Shown piece after piece: positions 36,871 to 45,812 of a stretch of 64,000 nt of DNA (the stretch's first letter is position 1; each line of letters begins with the position of its first letter). The position numbers and the translations under genes were made by a program. Below the pieces are notes generated by a model that was not told where the DNA came from, searched no databases, and saw only the letters and a list, made by a program, of their open reading frames with translations. The stretch is from Streptomyces sp. NBC_00576 (GTDB lineage Bacteria; Actinomycetota; Actinomycetes; Streptomycetales; Streptomycetaceae): positions 1,612,001 to 1,676,000 of the forward strand of contig NZ_CP107780.1 in NCBI RefSeq assembly GCF_036345175.1, given 5' to 3'.

Positions 36871-38244
36871 GTGGCGGATTCCGTCGCACCCCGCGACCCC
36901 GCAGCACCCTTGGACGCCCCGCCGGGTGGCCAGCCGAGGAAGGCCGCCACGGCCGCCTGGATCGGCAGCGCGCTGGAGTACTACGACTTCTTCATCTACG
37001 GCAGTGCGGCCGCCCTGATCTTCCCCAAGGTCTTCTTCGACGAGTCCGACCCGGCCACGGCGACCCTGCTGTCGCTGGGCACGTTCGGTGTCGCGTACGC
37101 CGCCCGCCCCGTCGGCGCGCTCTTCCTCGGGCACTTCGGTGACCGGGTCGGCCGCAAGAAGATCATGGTCTTCACGCTGATCCTGATGGGCCTGTCGACC
37201 TTCCTCATCGGCTGTCTGCCCACCCGCGACCAGGTCGGCACCCTCGCCCCGGTCCTGCTCGTGCTCTGCCGCGTCCTCCAGGGCATCTCGGCCGCCGGAG
37301 AGCAGGCCAGCGCCAACTCCATGACGCTCGAACACGCCCCGCCGAACCGGCGCGGCTTCTTCACCAGTTTCACCCTGAGCGGCACGCAGGGCGGGCAGCT
37401 CCTCGCCACGCTGGTCTTCATCCCGATCGCCGCGATGCCCGAGGACCAGCTGCTGTCCTGGGGCTGGCGTGTGCCGTTCTGGCTGAGCATCGCGGTCGCC
37501 GTCGTCGGCTATGTCATCCGCCGCAAGCTGGAGGAGACCCCGGCCTTCGCCCGGCAGGCCGCCGCCGAGGGTGTCGTGAAGATGCCGCTGCTGATCCTGC
37601 TGCGCGAGCACTGGGCGGACGTCCTGCGGGTGATCGCGGGCGCACTGGTCGCCTCGGTCTCCACGATCTTCACGGTGTGGGCGCTGGCGTACGCGACCAG
37701 CGACTTGGTCGGCATGAACCGCTCGTCCATGCTGTGGGTGGCCGCGCTCGCCAACCTGGTCGCGCTGGCCGCGATTCCGCTCTGGGCCACGCTCTCCGAC
37801 CGCATCGGCCGCCGCCCGGTGTTCCTGGCCGGCGCCGCCGGCAGCGGGGTCATGATGTTCGTCTACCTGTGGGCGATCTCCACGGGCTCGTACCCGCTGA
37901 TCCTGGTCCTCGGCATCGCCACCTTCGGCCTGGTCTACAGCGCCGCGAACGCCACGTGGCCCTCCTTCTACGGCGAGATGTTCTCGACCCGGGTACGCCT
38001 GTCGGGCATGGCGATCGGCACACAGATCGGCTTCGCAGTCGCCGGCTTCGCGGTCACCTTCGCCGCGGAGATCGCCGGTCCGGACGGGGACGACTGGTTC
38101 TCCGTCGCCCTGTTCACGGCGGCCCTGTGCATCCCACCGGTGCTGGCCGCGATCACGGCGCGCGAGACCCACCGGGTGCCGACGGAGCGGCTCGGCGAGC
38201 GCGGCGCCGAGAACCTCGCGACGCGCGAGACCGTGTCGGCCTGA
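36871..38244 (+). CDS. MHS-family MFS transporter, probable shikimate/quinate symporter
   Basis: 457 residues with 12 predicted membrane helices. Signatures: SALEYYDFFIYGSAAAL, GHFGDRVGRKK, QGISAAGEQASANSMTLEHA and IPLWATLSDRIGRRP. MHS proteins include ShiA, the E. coli shikimate permease, and the neighbours encode catabolic shikimate dehydrogenase and dehydroshikimate dehydratase. The GTG at 36871 has GAAGGAG upstream. Substrate is inferred from context. Confidence 0.88.
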   Translation: MADSVAPRDPAAPLDAPPGGQPRKAATAAWIGSALEYYDFFIYGSAAALIFPKVFFDESDPATATLLSLGTFGVAYAARPVGALFLGHFGDRVGRKKIMVFTLILMGLSTFLIGCLPTRDQVGTLAPVLLVLCRVLQGISAAGEQASANSMTLEHAPPNRRGFFTSFTLSGTQGGQLLATLVFIPIAAMPEDQLLSWGWRVPFWLSIAVAVVGYVIRRKLEETPAFARQAAAEGVVKMPLLILLREHWADVLRVIAGALVASVSTIFTVWALAYATSDLVGMNRSSMLWVAALANLVALAAIPLWATLSDRIGRRPVFLAGAAGSGVMMFVYLWAISTGSYPLILVLGIATFGLVYSAANATWPSFYGEMFSTRVRLSGMAIGTQIGFAVAGFAVTFAAEIAGPDGDDWFSVALFTAALCIPPVLAAITARETHRVPTERLGERGAENLATRETVSA

Positions 38245-38254
38245 GCCTCCCCCT

Positions 38255-38294
38255 CCCAAGTCCCCGACAGCAATGCGCTGTTCGGGGATTTGGG
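38255..38294 (+). terminator. Hairpin terminator after the MHS transporter gene
   Basis: CCCAAGTCCCCGACAGC (38255-38271) pairs with GCTGTTCGGGGATTTGGG (38277-38294), about 16 paired positions with small mismatches and a 5-base loop, 10 bases after the stop. Confidence 0.75.
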
Positions 38295-38322
38295 CATATC
38301 AGGGGCGGCCGGCACGCACGCG

Positions 38323-38373
38323 TGCCCCGAAAGGGGCGCGGGGAACCGCGCGAGAAGCCCCAACCGGCCCACA
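38323..38373. repeat. Streptomyces dispersed intergenic repeat (GGGGCGCGGGGAACCGCGCG type)
   Basis: The stretch contains TGCCCCGAAAGGGGCGCGGG, then GAACCGCGCGAGAAGCCCC. I recognise this as a very common intergenic sequence in Streptomyces chromosomes, with internal inverted repeats. It is non-coding and lies between the terminator and the PPOX gene. Confidence 0.6.
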
Positions 38374-38402
38374 GGTTCCTCACCGCGCTTCCATCGGGGC
38401 GC

Positions 38403-38840
38403 TCAGCTGCGCGGAATGCCGTACACCCGCTCCACCCTGAGCCGCAGCACGAGCCGCCCGTCCCGGACCATCGCCGCGCGGTAGTCGTCCCAGTCGGGAT
38501 GTTCGCCCCGCACGGCCCGGTAGAGGCGGACCAGTTCCTCGACGGTCTCGTCGTACGGGTCCCGCGCCACGGGCGTCAGGTCGGCCACGCCCTCGACCAC
38601 GGTGTACGTCCAGCGGTCAGCGCTGGTCACATGGTAGGAGACCCTCGGGTCCCGGCGCATGTTGCGGGTCTTCGCGCGGGAGTCGGTGAGGGAGACACGG
38701 ACGACACGTTCGTCGGGGTCGTAGGCGTGGTTGACGTTCGAGAGCTGGGGACGGCCATCGGCCTTGAGGGTGACCAGCACTCCGCCGTCGTACTCGGAGA
38801 GCAGCTTCAGCAGCGGGTCCTGCGCGTCGTCCTGAGTCAT
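38403..38840 (-). CDS. PPOX-class F420-dependent FMN/F420-binding oxidoreductase
   Basis: 145 residues, a split beta-barrel of the pyridoxamine-phosphate-oxidase-like superfamily. GGVLVTLKADGRPQLSNVNHAYD and MRRDPRVSYHVTSADRWTYTVVEG match the actinobacterial group that uses F420. The ATG at 38840 gives a normal N-terminus. It is divergent from a TetR gene across two operator palindromes, so its expression is probably repressed by that regulator. The substrate is unknown; detoxification of quinone- or dye-like compounds is typical. Confidence 0.87.
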   Translation of the reverse strand: MTQDDAQDPLLKLLSEYDGGVLVTLKADGRPQLSNVNHAYDPDERVVRVSLTDSRAKTRNMRRDPRVSYHVTSADRWTYTVVEGVADLTPVARDPYDETVEELVRLYRAVRGEHPDWDDYRAAMVRDGRLVLRLRVERVYGIPRS

Positions 38841-38882
38841 GTCTCGCTCAACAGAACGCCACCGCCCTTTCATTCCGATTCA

Positions 38883-38926
38883 CACCGAGTAGACACTGTC
38901 TACTCGGTGCTGGTAGACAGTGTCTA
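38883..38926. promoter_or_regulatory. Tandem TetR operators between the PPOX and tetR genes
   Basis: Site 1 (38883-38909) is a perfect palindrome with 13-bp arms, CACCGAGTAGACA and TGTCTACTCGGTG, around one C. Site 2 (38914-38926) repeats the core as TAGACA and TGTCTA around one G. The centres are 24 bp apart, about two turns plus. Site 2 ends on the A of the tetR ATG. Confidence 0.9.
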
Positions 38927-39504
38927 TGAGCGATTCCCTGCGTACCCGCCTGATCGATGTCGGCGTCGACCTGGTGACCTCGGAAGGCGTGCACGCGCTC
39001 ACCCTCCGGGAGATCGCCCGCCGCGCCGGCGTCTCGCACGGCGCCCCTCGCCGCTACTTCCCGACCCACCTGGAGCTGCTGTCCGCCATCGCCCGCCGCG
39101 GCTTCACCGAGCTGGCGGCCAGGGGGGCACAGGCGATCGAGGACAGTGGGCGCGGTACGGCGGGACCCCGGGAGCAGATCGCCGTCCTCGGGCGCGTGTA
39201 CCTCGACTTCGCGCTCGCCAACCGGGGCATGCACGAGCTGATGTTCCGTCACGACCTGCTGGAGAGCAACACGTTGGGGCTGCGTGAGGCCAGCCTGCCC
39301 GTCTTCGCCCAGCTGGTGGATCTCGTCGGGCAGGCCCGGCCGGAGGCCGACGCCCGGCTCCTCGCCGGGTCACTGCTGGCGAACCTCTACGGCATCGCCC
39401 AGCTGTGGACCTGGGGCAGCCTCCAACTCACCACGGGCGCCGACGACTTCGCACCCCTGCTGCGTACGGCCCTCGACGCGCACCTCGGACCGGAGGAGCG
39501 GTGA
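38926..39504 (+). CDS. TetR-family regulator controlling PPOX and efflux genes
   Basis: 192 residues. N-terminal HTH (about 6-52: LIDVGVDLVTSEGVHALTLREIARRAGVSHGAPRRYF). The C-terminal domain resembles the TetR_C_33-like group of actinobacterial efflux repressors. ATG 38926 sits at the end of an operator and has no Shine-Dalgarno sequence, so a leaderless transcript is likely; a GTG at 38920 lies inside the operator. The stop overlaps the GTG of the downstream efflux gene. Confidence 0.9.
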   Translation: MSDSLRTRLIDVGVDLVTSEGVHALTLREIARRAGVSHGAPRRYFPTHLELLSAIARRGFTELAARGAQAIEDSGRGTAGPREQIAVLGRVYLDFALANRGMHELMFRHDLLESNTLGLREASLPVFAQLVDLVGQARPEADARLLAGSLLANLYGIAQLWTWGSLQLTTGADDFAPLLRTALDAHLGPEER

Positions 39505-40910
39505 GCGCGCATCGGGTCCGGGGGTCCGGGAGTCGTCCCCCGGGAAGGCGCAGTGCTCTCGCGAGCAGTGTGATCGGGGCGGTGGTCGTCGCTCTCGACG
39601 GCACCGTGCTGACCATCGCGCAGCCCACCCTGCAACGGGAACTGCACGCCTCGTTCGCCGAGGTCCAGTGGACGAGCACCACGTATCTCATCGCGGTGGC
39701 GAGCCTCCTCGTGTTCGCCGGGCGGCTCGGCGACCGGTATGGGCATCAACGGCTGTTCGCCATCGGGGTGTTGGGGTTCGGGGCGGTGTCGGCGGGCATC
39801 GGGTTCGCGTCCGGGGTGGGCTGGGTGATCGGACTGCGGGCCGTTCAGGGGGTCTTCGGCGCGCTGCTGCAACCCGCCACGCTCGGGATGCTGCGCGCCG
39901 CGTTCCCGCCCGAGCGGCTCGGGATGCCGATCGCGCTGCGGACCAGTGCGATCGGGGTGGCCGCGGCGGCCGGTCCGCTGGTGGGCGGTGTCCTGGTGAC
40001 CCAGGTGGGCTGGCGGGCGGTGTTCTTCCTCAATGTCGTACCGGCGCTGGTGCTGGGCGTCCTGGCGCTGGCCGTCCGTGCTCCCGGCCCTCGCCGGTCA
40101 CCCGAACCCGGACAGGGGCGGCTCGACCTCCCCGGCGCCGCGCTGCTTGCGCTGTCCCTCGCCTGCCTGGTGCACACGCTCGTCGGTGTCCCGGAGCACG
40201 GCTGGAGCACATCAGGCGTCCTCGGGCTGCTCACGGCGACGGGCGCGGGCCTCGTCCTCGTACGCCATGAGCGGCGTACGGGTGACCCGCTGCTGCCGCC
40301 CGACGTGCTCGGATCGGTGGTCGTGGGCGCCGCGCTGGGCATTCTCGTGGCCGCGTCGGCTGCGATGTTCGGCACACTCTTCGTGGCCAGCTACGTACTC
40401 CAGGACGAGCTGGGCATGGACCCGTTGCGCACGAGTCTGGCCGCGCTGCCCGGCGGCGTGGCGATGGTGCTGGGGGCACCCGTGGCCGCCGTGCTGCTGC
40501 GTCGGTACGGGGCCCGGCGTACGACCGTGGCCGGTCTGGTCATGCTCGCGCTGGGCGTGCTCATACTGTCCCGGGCGTCCGGGACGGTGGCTGTCGGCGG
40601 TGGATTCCTGCTGCTCGGAGCAGGTTTCGCCGCCGTGATGGTGACCGCGACAGCCGTCGTCGTACGGCATGTCCCGGCCGGGTCCGCAGGGGTGGCGGGC
40701 GGGTTGCAGCAGACCGCGATGAACGTCGGCCCGGTCCTCGGGGTGGCCACGGCGGCCACGCTCGCCACCGCCACCGACGGACTGCGGACCGCGTTGCCCG
40801 TGCTCGCGGGCGTGGCCCTCGTCGGCGTACTCGCCGCCCGAAAACTGCCGGTCATGGGCGACGCGAAGGCGACGCCTGTCGGGTCCCTGCGTCACCATGG
40901 GGGGTCTTAG
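39501..40910 (+). CDS. DHA2-family MFS drug exporter (14 TM, EmrB/QacA type)
   Basis: 469 residues. Motif A (FAGRLGDRYGHQRLF) and the DHA2 signatures VALDGTVLTIAQPTL (helix 1) and LRAVQGVFGALLQPATLG are present, with about 14 hydrophobic segments. The GTG at 39501 overlaps the tetR stop (GTGA) and has GGAGGAG upstream. It should export a toxic compound by proton antiport, controlled by the upstream TetR. Confidence 0.92.
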   Translation: MSAHRVRGSGSRPPGRRSALASSVIGAVVVALDGTVLTIAQPTLQRELHASFAEVQWTSTTYLIAVASLLVFAGRLGDRYGHQRLFAIGVLGFGAVSAGIGFASGVGWVIGLRAVQGVFGALLQPATLGMLRAAFPPERLGMPIALRTSAIGVAAAAGPLVGGVLVTQVGWRAVFFLNVVPALVLGVLALAVRAPGPRRSPEPGQGRLDLPGAALLALSLACLVHTLVGVPEHGWSTSGVLGLLTATGAGLVLVRHERRTGDPLLPPDVLGSVVVGAALGILVAASAAMFGTLFVASYVLQDELGMDPLRTSLAALPGGVAMVLGAPVAAVLLRRYGARRTTVAGLVMLALGVLILSRASGTVAVGGGFLLLGAGFAAVMVTATAVVVRHVPAGSAGVAGGLQQTAMNVGPVLGVATAATLATATDGLRTALPVLAGVALVGVLAARKLPVMGDAKATPVGSLRHHGGS

Positions 40911-40970
40911 GCCTGAGGTGATCCTGTCGGGGTATGACAGGACGGCACTTCAAGCGACCGGAGGGGAACG

Positions 40971-42197
40971 ATGGCACAGCTGCGACAAGAGGTCGAGCCG
41001 AGCGAGGTCGGACTGGACGCGAAGGCGCTGGACCGCCTCGACCAGCACTTCGCCCACGTTGTCGACGAAGGACGCCTCCCCGGCTTCCTCGTGTCCGTGG
41101 CCCGCGCCGGCCGCGTCGCACACCTCACGACGCACGGCCACCGCGACCGGGCGGCCGCACTCCCGGTCGAGTCCGACACGTTGTGGCGGATCTACTCCAT
41201 GAGCAAGCCGATCACCTCGGTCGCCGCGCTGATACTGCTGGAGGAGGGCCGGCTCGCGCTCACGGACCCCGTGTCCCGCTTCCTGCCGGAGTTCGCCGAC
41301 CCGCAGGTGTATGTGAGCGGTTCCGGGAGCGACCTCGTCACCCGGCCCGCCCAACCCCTCCTGATCCGGCATCTGTTGACCCATACGGCGGGCCTCACCT
41401 TCGCCTTCTACCACTCGCACCCCGTCGACGCCCTCTACCGCGAGGCGAACCTGGAGTCCTCGGTGGTGCCGGGCTCGACCCTGGCCGAGACCTGCGCGGT
41501 GTACGCGAACCTGCCGCTCCAGTTCGAGCCGGGCACCCAGTGGAACTACTCGGTCGCCACGAACGTCCTGGGCCGGGTCATCGAAGTGGCTTCCGGGCAG
41601 CCGCTCGACGAGTTCGTCGCCGACCGTGTCTTCCGCCCGCTCGGCATGACGGACGCGGGCTTCTGGGTGACCGCCGAACAGGCGGACCGACTGGCCGAGT
41701 TGTACGGGGAGACAGGGGACGGCGGTATCGAGCCGACCCTCGGCCTGCCGCTGAAGTACCGGCCCCGCTTCCTGTCCGGCAGCGGCGGTGTCGTCGCCAC
41801 CGCCCACGACTACCACCGGTTCATGGAGATGCTGCGCCGCGGCGGTGAACTCGACGGCGTCCGCATTCTGTCGGCCGAGACCGTGGCCCTGATGACCCGC
41901 AACCAGCTGCCGGGCGGCGCCGACCTGCGCACCTTCGGCGCCCGTCCCCACGACGAACCCGGCAACGCGGGCGTCGGTTTCGGCCTCGGGGTCTCGGTCG
42001 TGATCGACCCGGGCCGCACCACTGCCCCGGCCGGCCTCGGCACGTACGGCTGGAGCGGGGTGGCGACGACGACGTTCTGGGTCGACCCGAGCCGTGATCT
42101 GACGGTGCAGTTCATGACCCAGGTGCGACACAGGACGAGTCAGTCCTACTGGCAGGACCTCAAACGACTGGTGCACGAGGCGGTCGTCACCGAGTAG
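40971..42197 (+). CDS. Serine hydrolase of the class C beta-lactamase/esterase family
   Basis: 408 residues. The SxxK motif with the nucleophilic Ser is in SMSKPITS (about 80-87). The Tyr of the second motif is in WNYSVATN and a third HxG-like element GWSGVATT is near the C-terminus. Members act as esterases, D-aminopeptidases or penicillin-recognising enzymes. No signal peptide is visible, so it is probably cytoplasmic and an esterase (EstB type). It has its own ribosome site (GGAGGGG) and no operon partner. Confidence 0.9.
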   Translation: MAQLRQEVEPSEVGLDAKALDRLDQHFAHVVDEGRLPGFLVSVARAGRVAHLTTHGHRDRAAALPVESDTLWRIYSMSKPITSVAALILLEEGRLALTDPVSRFLPEFADPQVYVSGSGSDLVTRPAQPLLIRHLLTHTAGLTFAFYHSHPVDALYREANLESSVVPGSTLAETCAVYANLPLQFEPGTQWNYSVATNVLGRVIEVASGQPLDEFVADRVFRPLGMTDAGFWVTAEQADRLAELYGETGDGGIEPTLGLPLKYRPRFLSGSGGVVATAHDYHRFMEMLRRGGELDGVRILSAETVALMTRNQLPGGADLRTFGARPHDEPGNAGVGFGLGVSVVIDPGRTTAPAGLGTYGWSGVATTTFWVDPSRDLTVQFMTQVRHRTSQSYWQDLKRLVHEAVVTE

Positions 42198-42251
42198 TCG
42201 CCCGTGGGCAGTGGGCAGTTGTAGAAGCAACAGGTGGGGAGCGTGCCGTCG

Positions 42252-43433
42252 TCAGCCGACGGTGAGCCTGAACTCCAGTCCCTCCCCGCCGAGTTCACTC
42301 AGCCACTCCTCCGAACGCCGTGCCGTCTCGGCGGCACGGCTCAGACCCGGCGGCAGCGAACCGTCGAGGATGTGCCGGACGCCCAGGGCCAGCGTGCGGG
42401 AGACGCACCTGGCCATCGCGCTCTCGGCCGTGTCACCCTCCACGTCGAGGAGAAAGCGGCCGGACCAGCTCCGCCGGCGCCCCGAATCGCCGGCCCCCTC
42501 CGCGTCCGCATCCACCTCAAGGGAGACGGCAAGGACCACGCGGTCGCGGTCGGCGTCAGTCGTCGGGTACCGGGCCGCCAACTCCCTTGCCAGGGCGCCG
42601 ATCCGGTCGTCGTCGCCGCCCTTCAGCTCCTCGAAGACGGAGTTCCAGGCGCTCAGCCAGCCGTCCAGGCGCAGGGTGCCCCGGACGAAGGTCCGCGCCT
42701 GCCAGGCCGACGGCAGCTCGTACTGCTCGACGAACGGCACGCTGTCCCGGTTCGGGTACACCTCGAAGGTCTCCCCGTCGATCACATGGGGGTGCGTCAC
42801 CTCCCAGGGCCGCTCGGCGACGGTCTCGGCACCGTCCTCGATGTAACGGGCGGGCGAGCGAAGGGCGTTCAGGACTCCGGCGGGCGCCCAGCTGAACCGG
42901 TACCTGAAGTCGTTGGGCACCGCGGGGATGCCTCCGCAGTACGACGTGAGGCGGTACGAGGCCGGCGTGCCGGCGCCGATCGCGTGCTCGGCGCGGGTGA
43001 CCAGGCTGTGCGCGAAGAGATGGTCGATGCCCGGGTCGAGCCCGCACTCCGTGAGGACGACCAGACCGGCCGCCTCCGCCGCCGGGACGTGCTCAAGTAC
43101 CGCATCCGACACGTAACTCGAGCACGCGAAGTGAGCCCCACCCTGTACGCAGGCCGCCAGCAGCGGGGCGTGTTCGGGGGCGGGGAGCATGGAGACGACG
43201 ACGTCTCCGGGGGCCAGTTCGGCGCTGAGTGCGGCGAGGGTGTAGGCGCGGGGTTCGGCGCGGCCGGTGAGGCCCAGGTGGGCCAGCGCCTCGGCCGCAC
43301 GCTCCTCCGTACGGTGCCACACCCGTACGTGTCGTACGGCGTCGCTGTCGCACAGCGCGGCCAGTCCGCCGCCCGTGGACAGGCCCACACCGATCCAGTG
43401 GACCGTGCCGCTCGCGGGAACGGTGTCAGTCAT
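42252..43433 (-). CDS. Saccharopine dehydrogenase-type oxidoreductase (L-glutamate-forming/C-terminal domain type)
   Basis: 393 residues. An N-terminal NAD(P)-binding fold (about 10-120; WIGVGLSTGGGLAAL, VVVSMLPAPEHAPLLAAC) is followed by the saccharopine dehydrogenase C-terminal domain (GLVVLTECGLDPGIDHLFA, SYCGGIPAVPNDFRYRFSWAP). It should oxidise saccharopine to glutamate and 2-aminoadipate semialdehyde, or run in reverse. ATGA overlap with the preceding lysine-forming homologue; last gene of the five-ORF operon. Confidence 0.88.
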   Translation of the reverse strand: MTDTVPASGTVHWIGVGLSTGGGLAALCDSDAVRHVRVWHRTEERAAEALAHLGLTGRAEPRAYTLAALSAELAPGDVVVSMLPAPEHAPLLAACVQGGAHFACSSYVSDAVLEHVPAAEAAGLVVLTECGLDPGIDHLFAHSLVTRAEHAIGAGTPASYRLTSYCGGIPAVPNDFRYRFSWAPAGVLNALRSPARYIEDGAETVAERPWEVTHPHVIDGETFEVYPNRDSVPFVEQYELPSAWQARTFVRGTLRLDGWLSAWNSVFEELKGGDDDRIGALARELAARYPTTDADRDRVVLAVSLEVDADAEGAGDSGRRRSWSGRFLLDVEGDTAESAMARCVSRTLALGVRHILDGSLPPGLSRAAETARRSEEWLSELGGEGLEFRLTVG

Positions 43434-44509
43434 GCGCGGGCTCCTCCGTCGCTACCGGAACTCCCCGACTCGCCCTTGACCAGGCCGAGTTCACGGCATG
43501 TCTCGTCGAACCGTTCCAGACAGCGCCCCCAGGGGCCGCCCACCTCGAAGTCGAGCAGCTGGGGCACCAGGGCGGCCGAGAAGTCCGCGCTCGCCTCGCG
43601 GGGCAGCAGGGACGGCAGGTTGTCGATGGCGATCAGGTCGAGCGGCAGCTCGTCCCGCAGCCGGCGCACGGGGTCGTCCCAGGTGGTGGCGGTGTCGTAC
43701 ACCGGGAGAAGGTTCATCGGCGAGCCGACGTCGACGGTGACGTCCGAGAGGGTGCGCAGACGGCGGCCGGGTGTGTCCAGATCCCCGTCCGTCAGGAAGG
43801 GCGGCACCGGGCTCGTCGTGAGGACGGTGTTGACCAGCAACTCGTGAGCCAGCAGAGCGGGTCGGTCCAGGTTCCGGGTCTCGGCCAGGTCCCAGCAGGT
43901 GGGGTCGATCCCGGCCTCGTCGAGCGCGACCCGCGCACCCCGGCCGCTGCGGCCCAGGGCACCGATCACCAGCGCGCTCATCCGGGTCCCGGGTGCCCGG
44001 AGTTCGGCCTCCAGCGCCTCCTTGGTGGTCGGCAGCAACGGAGTCGCCAGCTTGCCGCGGTGCTGGAGCACGGCGAGGGCCGCCCCCAGATATCCGGCCC
44101 AGAAGCCGAAGGCGGCCAGCCGCCTCCCCCGGTCGTCCGCCAGGTACTCCAGGTCCAGCAGCGCCCCGCCCCCGGCGACGAAGCGGCTCAGCAGCTCGGC
44201 GGCGCCCGGCTGGCCCTTGTAGGCGTGCCCGAAGTAGATGTGCCGGTGGCGCAACTCGCCGGGCTGGTCCGGGAGTTCCTTGAGACCGACGATCACCGCG
44301 TCCGAGGGCGCGGAGACCCAGGACCCGGCGTCGGCGACGCCGCAGCCGACCGCCTCGTACTCCCGGGTCGGGAAGATCCGCTGCGGGGACTCCTCGACGG
44401 TCAGGCGCACGCCCTCTTCGACGAGCCGCCGGGCGTCGGACGGGACGACGGGCGTGCGGCGTTCGGTCGTACGGGTCTCGTGGCGTAGCCACAAGTGGAG
44501 CTCGGTCAT
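43430..44509 (-). CDS. Saccharopine dehydrogenase, L-lysine-forming type
   Basis: 359 residues of the alanine dehydrogenase/PNT-like fold. Catalytic Lys and His are in VGLKELPD and YFGHAYKGQ, and the nucleotide-binding region has LVIGALGRSGRGARVAL. It condenses lysine with 2-oxoglutarate to saccharopine or the reverse. It overlaps both neighbours by ATGA. Together with the downstream gene it makes a bacterial equivalent of the two-domain animal/plant enzyme LKR/SDH. Confidence 0.9.
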   Translation of the reverse strand: MTELHLWLRHETRTTERRTPVVPSDARRLVEEGVRLTVEESPQRIFPTREYEAVGCGVADAGSWVSAPSDAVIVGLKELPDQPGELRHRHIYFGHAYKGQPGAAELLSRFVAGGGALLDLEYLADDRGRRLAAFGFWAGYLGAALAVLQHRGKLATPLLPTTKEALEAELRAPGTRMSALVIGALGRSGRGARVALDEAGIDPTCWDLAETRNLDRPALLAHELLVNTVLTTSPVPPFLTDGDLDTPGRRLRTLSDVTVDVGSPMNLLPVYDTATTWDDPVRRLRDELPLDLIAIDNLPSLLPREASADFSAALVPQLLDFEVGGPWGRCLERFDETCRELGLVKGESGSSGSDGGARA

Positions 44510-45654
44510 ACGAGGTTGACCTCCGGGCGCAGGGCATCGGCCGCGAAACGGCCGGCGTTCAAGGGGCTGATGTCGACGAAGGGTACGCGGCCGAGGTAGA
44601 GGTCGCGGACCACCTCGCCGACCGCCGGTCCCTGGAGGAATCCGTGGCCGGAGAACCCCGTCGCGTAGAGGAAGCGGGAGGGTGAACTCGCCTCCCCGAT
44701 CAGGGCGTTGTGGTCCGGGGTGATCTCGTACAGGCCCGCCCAGCCGCCGGTGCGGCGCAGGTCGAGCAGGGCGGGCGCCCGGTGTTCCATCGCCTCGTAC
44801 AGACGCGGGATCCAGCGGTCGTGGGTGTCGGTGGCGAAGCCGGTCGTCTCGTCGGGGTCGGACATGCCGAGGAGCAGACCGGGGCCCTCGGTGTGGAAGT
44901 AGAGGCTGCTGCTGAAGTCGATGGTCATGGGGAGCGTCGGCGGCAGTCCGGGGACCGGTTCGGTGACCGCGATCTGCCGGCGCAGGGGGTCCACGGGCAG
45001 GTCCACGCCCGCCATCGCGCCGACCGCCCGGGACCAGGCGCCGGCCGCGCAGATCACGGTGTCGGTGGCGATGCGTCCCTTGTCCGTGACGACGGCCGTG
45101 ATGGTGTCGCCGTCGCGTTCGATGTCGGTGACCTCGGTGTGGCGCAGGACGGTGGCGCCGTGGCGGCGGGCGGCGGCGGAGTAGCCCTGGACCACCGCTT
45201 CCGGGGTGCAGTGGCCGTCGTCGGGCGAGTAGGCCGCGGCCAGCAGGCCGTCCGTGCTGATCAGCGGCGAGAGACGCTGCGCCTCGGCCGGGGCGAGCAT
45301 CCGGCTCGGCACGCCCAGGCCGTTCTGCAGCGCCACCCCCGCCTCGAAGGACGCGACGTCCTCGGGCGTGGAGAGGAGGAAGAGATAGCCGACCCGGTGC
45401 AGTCCGATGTCGTGCCCGATCTCCTCCCCGAACCGCCCGAACGCCTCCAGACTCCGCGCCCCGAGCTGGATGTTGAGCTCGTCGGAGAACTGCGCCCGGA
45501 CCCCGCCGGCCGCGCGTGAGGTGGACCCGGAGGCCAGTTCGTCACGCTCGACGAGAACCACGTCCCGTACACCCGCCCGGGCCAGCTGGTAGGCGATGCT
45601 CGTGCCCATCACCCCACCGCCGATCACGACCACGTCCGCCCGCGTCGGGGTCAT
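44506..45654 (-). CDS. FAD-dependent amino acid oxidase (DAO/sarcosine oxidase beta type)
   Basis: 382 residues. The FAD-binding motif is VVVIGGGVMGTSIAYQLARAG at the N-terminus, and the C-terminal FAD contact is ATGFSGHGFLQGPAVGEVV. It belongs to the D-amino acid oxidase superfamily and should oxidise a secondary or cyclic amine such as pipecolate, proline or sarcosine. ATG 45654 is preceded by GAAGGGGG and overlaps the stop of a small ORF. In this operon the likely substrate is a lysine-derived imino acid. Confidence 0.88.
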   Translation of the reverse strand: MTPTRADVVVIGGGVMGTSIAYQLARAGVRDVVLVERDELASGSTSRAAGGVRAQFSDELNIQLGARSLEAFGRFGEEIGHDIGLHRVGYLFLLSTPEDVASFEAGVALQNGLGVPSRMLAPAEAQRLSPLISTDGLLAAAYSPDDGHCTPEAVVQGYSAAARRHGATVLRHTEVTDIERDGDTITAVVTDKGRIATDTVICAAGAWSRAVGAMAGVDLPVDPLRRQIAVTEPVPGLPPTLPMTIDFSSSLYFHTEGPGLLLGMSDPDETTGFATDTHDRWIPRLYEAMEHRAPALLDLRRTGGWAGLYEITPDHNALIGEASSPSRFLYATGFSGHGFLQGPAVGEVVRDLYLGRVPFVDISPLNAGRFAADALRPEVNLV

Positions 45655-45812
45655 CGAGCCACCCCCTTCGCCGCGCAGGAGACAGGTGCCACACAGGAGA
45701 CGAGGCCGTCGGAGCCCGTACGAGCCGCCCGCACCCCCGTGCGGACCTGCCGATCCGTGTGAGCGGGCAGCCCGACCCGCAGGGCCTCGACAACCGTCCG
45801 GGGAACCGTCAT
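45651..45812 (-). CDS. Possible 53-residue protein chained between OCD and FAD oxidase genes
   Basis: The ATG at 45812 overlaps the stop of the ornithine cyclodeaminase gene, and the TGA at 45651 overlaps the ATG of the FAD oxidase gene, so it fills the gap exactly. An excellent ribosome site (GGGAGGT) lies 7 bases before the ATG. The sequence is basic in the middle and has two Cys (CVAPVSC). No family is recognised. About 79 percent of third positions are G or C, low for this genome. It may be a real small subunit or a coupling cistron or remnant. Confidence 0.5.
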   Translation of the reverse strand: MTVPRTVVEALRVGLPAHTDRQVRTGVRAARTGSDGLVSCVAPVSCAAKGVAR

